A stretch of 9,311 nucleotides of DNA from contig DHVL01000001.1 in assembly GCA_002412645.1 (NCBI GenBank), forward strand, positions 1 to 9,311, written 5' to 3'. A model generated the notes under the pieces. The model did not search any database. It saw only the letters and a list, made by a program, of their open reading frames with translations, and was not told the DNA's origin. The DNA comes from Candidatus Dojkabacteria bacterium UBA5209 (GTDB lineage Bacteria > Patescibacteriota > Dojkabacteria > SC72). Below, in pieces: positions 7,076-9,311 of this stretch. Made by a program: the position numbers and the translations under genes. Numbering within the stretch: position 1 is the stretch's first letter; the number at the start of each line of letters is the position of its first letter.

Positions 7076-8263
7076 ATGAAATCTCTAATAAACCTAAAAA
7101 CAATCATCTTAACGATATGTATCGTGTTGTTTTCTTTTACCTCTTCATCTGCAATGGAAATTACAAAAAGAGAAGAGTTGAAGCTAGATGACTCTCTTGC
7201 AGAACAACAAATACTGTACTCTCAACCGACAAAGATATATATATCACAAGTATCTGTTTCAAATGATGAATTAAAGAATGATACTAAAGCATGGATAAGG
7301 GCAATGTATTACTACAGTATTACAAGACTAAAACTAAATGATATACCTTACAACTATTTAGTAGATACCAGTGGAAATGTATATGAAGTATCTAAAGGAG
7401 GGGTAGGAGCTAATCCAGGATTACAGGAGGGAGATAATACGGTACTAATAGGAATTCTTGATTCAAGTTCATCTTTAACACCAAGAGCAGAGACTTCGTT
7501 AGTAGAACTAGTAGAAACTCTCTCTTACAAATATGGTGTTCTAGAAGGAGCTTGGGATTTTGTTAACTTAAAGATTGTAAGTAAGGAGAGCCAAAGATCA
7601 TATCTTGTTGCTCAACCTGCAGAGGGTGTAATTAAAGATGGGATATCTACTGCATTTGAATCAGTAAGGTGGTCTGAAACAGAGCACTTAGATTACAAAG
7701 CAAGTATAGAGAGTGTAGAGTATGCAAAAGAGGTAGAGATAGCTAAACAGCTTTCTGTAAAAGTAACAATAAAGAATGAGAATGATTTCCCTTGGTTTGT
7801 AGACAAAAGTTATGTATATATATCTACACAAAGTGGAGAGGATAGTCCATACGCTATTAACTCTGTTTGGCATAGTTTTAGCAAACCCGCAAATATAGAA
7901 GGGAGATATGTAGCACCAGGAGGTAGTGCAGAGGTAGAGTTCTTAATGGGTGCAAAGAGTAGACCAGGAGAGTATAGTGAGAAATTCGTCTTTACAAAAG
8001 AGACAGGCTCTTCATTTGAAGGTTCTGAATTTGAAGTATCATTTAATATTGTTGCAGGTGAGAACAAACTTGTAGAAGTAGTATCTCCAGAGTATGGATT
8101 TGTAAATATTAGAGAGTGTAGGTGGTATAGCTGTGAGAAAGTAGAGGTTGCGAATGATGGAGATGTATTCATTATGAACAAGAAAGAAGAAGGTTGGTAT
8201 GAAATTACCTACAAAGAAGGAAGTGTGGGCTGGGTATATCAGAAGTATATAAAAGAGCTATAG
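7076..8263 (+). CDS. Secreted PGRP-like (inactive amidase fold) protein with Ig-like and SH3b domains
   Basis: This 395-residue protein has a signal peptide of about 26 residues (hydrophobic core 8-21, SSSA|M). Residues about 50-172 resemble the PGRP/amidase_2 fold: 'IYISQVSV', then 'MYYYSITRLKLNDIPYNYLVD', then 'GNVYEVSKGGVGANPG', then 'NTVLIGIL', then a long helix ending 'YKYGV'. Active amidases of this fold use a His in the IHHT strand, a late His and a Cys or Asp to hold zinc. Here residues 1-203 contain no histidine at all, so zinc hydrolysis is very unlikely and a peptidoglycan-binding role is inferred. Residues about 205-326 look Ig-like, with 'FPWFVDKSYVYI' and 'VAPGGSAEVEF' recalling NBR1-type domains. 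Residues about 330-395 are a bacterial SH3 domain ('GFVNIRECR', 'GWYEITYKEGSVGWVYQKYI'), a common wall-binding module. A C348-x4-C353 pair may be disulfide-linked. It probably tethers the upstream envelope assembly to the wall. Confidence 0.75.
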   Translation: MKSLINLKTIILTICIVLFSFTSSSAMEITKREELKLDDSLAEQQILYSQPTKIYISQVSVSNDELKNDTKAWIRAMYYYSITRLKLNDIPYNYLVDTSGNVYEVSKGGVGANPGLQEGDNTVLIGILDSSSSLTPRAETSLVELVETLSYKYGVLEGAWDFVNLKIVSKESQRSYLVAQPAEGVIKDGISTAFESVRWSETEHLDYKASIESVEYAKEVEIAKQLSVKVTIKNENDFPWFVDKSYVYISTQSGEDSPYAINSVWHSFSKPANIEGRYVAPGGSAEVEFLMGAKSRPGEYSEKFVFTKETGSSFEGSEFEVSFNIVAGENKLVEVVSPEYGFVNIRECRWYSCEKVEVANDGDVFIMNKKEEGWYEITYKEGSVGWVYQKYIKEL

Positions 8264-8288
8264 AGCTTATAGTGTTCTCCCCTCTATA
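8259..8288 (+). terminator. Weak terminator candidate after the PGRP-like gene
   Basis: TATAGAG (8259-8265, overlapping the stop codon) is complementary to CTCTATA (8282-8288) across a 16-nt loop, and a pyrimidine-rich run (8289-8296) follows. The stem is short and AT-rich and there is no clean U tract, so this is only a candidate. The longest gap in the window and a promoter-like element downstream support a transcription-unit boundary here. Confidence 0.25.
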
Positions 8289-8336
8289 TCTTTATCTTAT
8301 AACCCTGTTCTTCTGTATATTGTAATTCAATTTAAA

Positions 8337-8342
8337 TATAAT
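8337..8342 (+). promoter_or_regulatory. Consensus -10 TATAAT directly ahead of the helicase GTG start
   Basis: TATAAT is a perfect -10 hexamer, and 7 nt separate it from the GTG at 8350, which predicts transcription starting at about the start codon. The best -35 at 17-bp spacing (TGTATA, 8314-8319) is poor. An AGG at 8344-8346 is too close to GTG to be a normal Shine-Dalgarno site. The arrangement fits a leaderless message and an independent transcription unit for the helicase. Confidence 0.45.
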
Positions 8343-8349
8343 CAGGTAC

Positions 8350-9311
8350 GTGGCACCCCAAGATATTATTCTCGGAAAATTAAATACTCCGCAGCGAGTT
8401 GCTGTGGAGACAACAGAGGGACCTTTGCTTGTATTTGCAGGGGCTGGTTCTGGTAAGACAAGGGTTATCACAAACAGAATAGCCTACCTAATTACACAAA
8501 AGCAGGTTCCTCCCGAGAATATCTTGGCAGTAACATTCACTAAGAAAGCGGCTGGAGAAATGCAAGAAAGAGTAATCTCTTTACTTAAAGATCTCGCAAT
8601 TAATACAAAGAACCCACCATTAATTGGTACATTCCATTCAATAGGGGCAACATTTTTAAGACAGAATGCTACGAAGGTAGGATTAATGCCTAATTTCTCC
8701 ATTTTTGATTCCGATGATTCAGAGAATCTAATTAAAGAACTTCTCGTTGAACAAAATATAGATGTTAAACAGATTAGACCTAAGGCAATATCATATTTCA
8801 TATCTGCTGCAAAAAATGAAATGATATCTCCTGATAATTTTCGTAATCATTACGGAGGTTTCATTGAAGATATTGTAGCTGATATATATCCCTTGTATCA
8901 AAAACAACTAAAAGCACAAAACTCTGTAGATTTTGGAGACCTACTTTACCTAACGGTAAAATTACTTTCAGAAAACAAAGAGGTATTAGAAAGATATCAA
9001 GAAATTTACAGATATATGATGATAGATGAATATCAAGATACTAATAATGCACAATATATGTTTGCTAAGTTACTTTCTGAAAAATACAAAAATATATGTG
9101 TAGTAGGTGATGATGACCAAGGAATTTATGCTTGGAGAGGTGCGGATATAAAAAATATACAATCTTTTGAAAAGGATTTTGAGAATGTAAAGATTGTTAA
9201 ATTAGAACAGAATTACAGATCTAGTGCCAATGTTATCAATGCTGCTACTGCAGTAATAAAACAGAATAGTCTAAGAGTAGATAAGGTTCTGTGGACAGAA
9301 AAAGAAACAGG
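8350..9311 (+). CDS. pcrA: UvrD/PcrA superfamily 1A DNA helicase, N-terminal part (3' end outside window)
   Basis: This ATP-dependent 3'-5' DNA helicase acts in nucleotide excision repair, replication restart and removal of bound proteins. The first 320 codons are visible and open to the right edge; full-length relatives are about 700 residues. GTG 8350 is chosen because TAA at 8323 closes the frame and no other ATG, GTG or TTG lies between. Motifs in order: Q-motif 'LNTPQRVAV' (Q15), Walker A GAGSGKT (31-37), motif Ia TFTKKAAGEM (62-71), Ib GTFHS (93-97), motif II IDEYQDT (225-231), motif III GDDDQGIYAWRGAD (253-266) and motif IV QNYRSS (287-292). Motif III has Gly where Ser is common (DDQSIY), and motif Ia has Lys for the usual Asn. 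Both are mild variants and the enzyme looks intact as far as it goes. UvrD, PcrA and Rep cannot be told apart from this part; pcrA is the usual label outside proteobacteria. Confidence 0.92.
   Translation, partial: MAPQDIILGKLNTPQRVAVETTEGPLLVFAGAGSGKTRVITNRIAYLITQKQVPPENILAVTFTKKAAGEMQERVISLLKDLAINTKNPPLIGTFHSIGATFLRQNATKVGLMPNFSIFDSDDSENLIKELLVEQNIDVKQIRPKAISYFISAAKNEMISPDNFRNHYGGFIEDIVADIYPLYQKQLKAQNSVDFGDLLYLTVKLLSENKEVLERYQEIYRYMMIDEYQDTNNAQYMFAKLLSEKYKNICVVGDDDQGIYAWRGADIKNIQSFEKDFENVKIVKLEQNYRSSANVINAATAVIKQNSLRVDKVLWTEKET

Noticed and set aside
7810..8181. 123-residue minus-strand reading frame
   Set aside because: It is antisense to the Ig-like and SH3b domains of the secreted PGRP-like protein, whose sense reading is clearly domain-bearing.
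8484..8801. 105-residue minus-strand reading frame
   Set aside because: It is antisense to the helicase region holding motifs Ia and Ib; the sense frame is unmistakable.
1..9311. Recoded TGA (code 25, as in Gracilibacteria/Absconditabacteria), because no gene in the window ends in TGA
   Set aside because: No in-frame TGA was found in any of the seven genes, and glycine is encoded freely by GGN codons. Six stops are too few for the lack of TGA to mean more than AT-rich stop preference.
1..9311. tRNA, rRNA, CRISPR array, insertion sequence or riboswitch
   Set aside because: No cloverleaf-like segment, regularly spaced repeat, transposase motif or long structured leader was seen. The gaps are 16-39 nt, with one of 86 nt.

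Overview
The window is AT-rich, gene-dense and coded entirely on the + strand. It carries six complete or partial envelope-protein genes packed with 16-39 nt gaps, then an 86-nt gap and the start of a UvrD/PcrA helicase gene. The gene content suggests a bacterium of the Candidate Phyla Radiation (Patescibacteria), possibly Dojkabacteria or Microgenomates. The reasons are low G+C, AGA-dominated arginine, a VirB6/TrbL-like polytopic protein with the 'GFMIMFR ... LPGVITALILATFSFAIAGLIIDL' type of core, and a neighbouring giant M23 protein, a combination I recall from CPR genomes. The phylum assignment is an inference from gene content. The genetic code looks standard: no in-frame TGA is seen, and the six visible stops are TAA (4) or TAG (2).

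Layout: (1) 1-500, the 3' end of a secreted fibronectin-III/Ig-like protein. (2) 540-1889, a membrane-anchored protein with a 12-cysteine exterior. (3) 1912-3399, a multi-pass VirB6/TrbL-like channel candidate with a signal peptide. (4) 3416-6058, a large protein with a cytoplasmic coiled-coil N-terminus, a membrane segment and an external M23 (LytM-type) peptidase domain. (5) 6079-7050, a single-pass membrane protein with an unknown external domain. (6) 7076-8263, a secreted protein with a PGRP/amidase-like domain lacking zinc ligands, an Ig-like (NBR1-type) domain and an SH3b domain. (7) 8350-9311, the N-terminal third to half of a UvrD/PcrA helicase, cut by the window end.

Genes 1-6 probably form one functional unit: a type IV secretion-like envelope assembly in which a channel protein is coupled to peptidoglycan-binding and peptidoglycan-cleaving factors. 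The ATPases of such a system (VirB4/VirD4) are not in the window, so this assignment is inferred. The helicase is probably a separate transcription unit.

The regulatory signals are unusual. Several start codons, including two GTGs, have no convincing Shine-Dalgarno sequence. Instead a -10-like hexamer ends 6-8 nt upstream, the arrangement expected of leaderless transcripts. Only the 6079 gene shows a clear AAGGA ribosome binding site.
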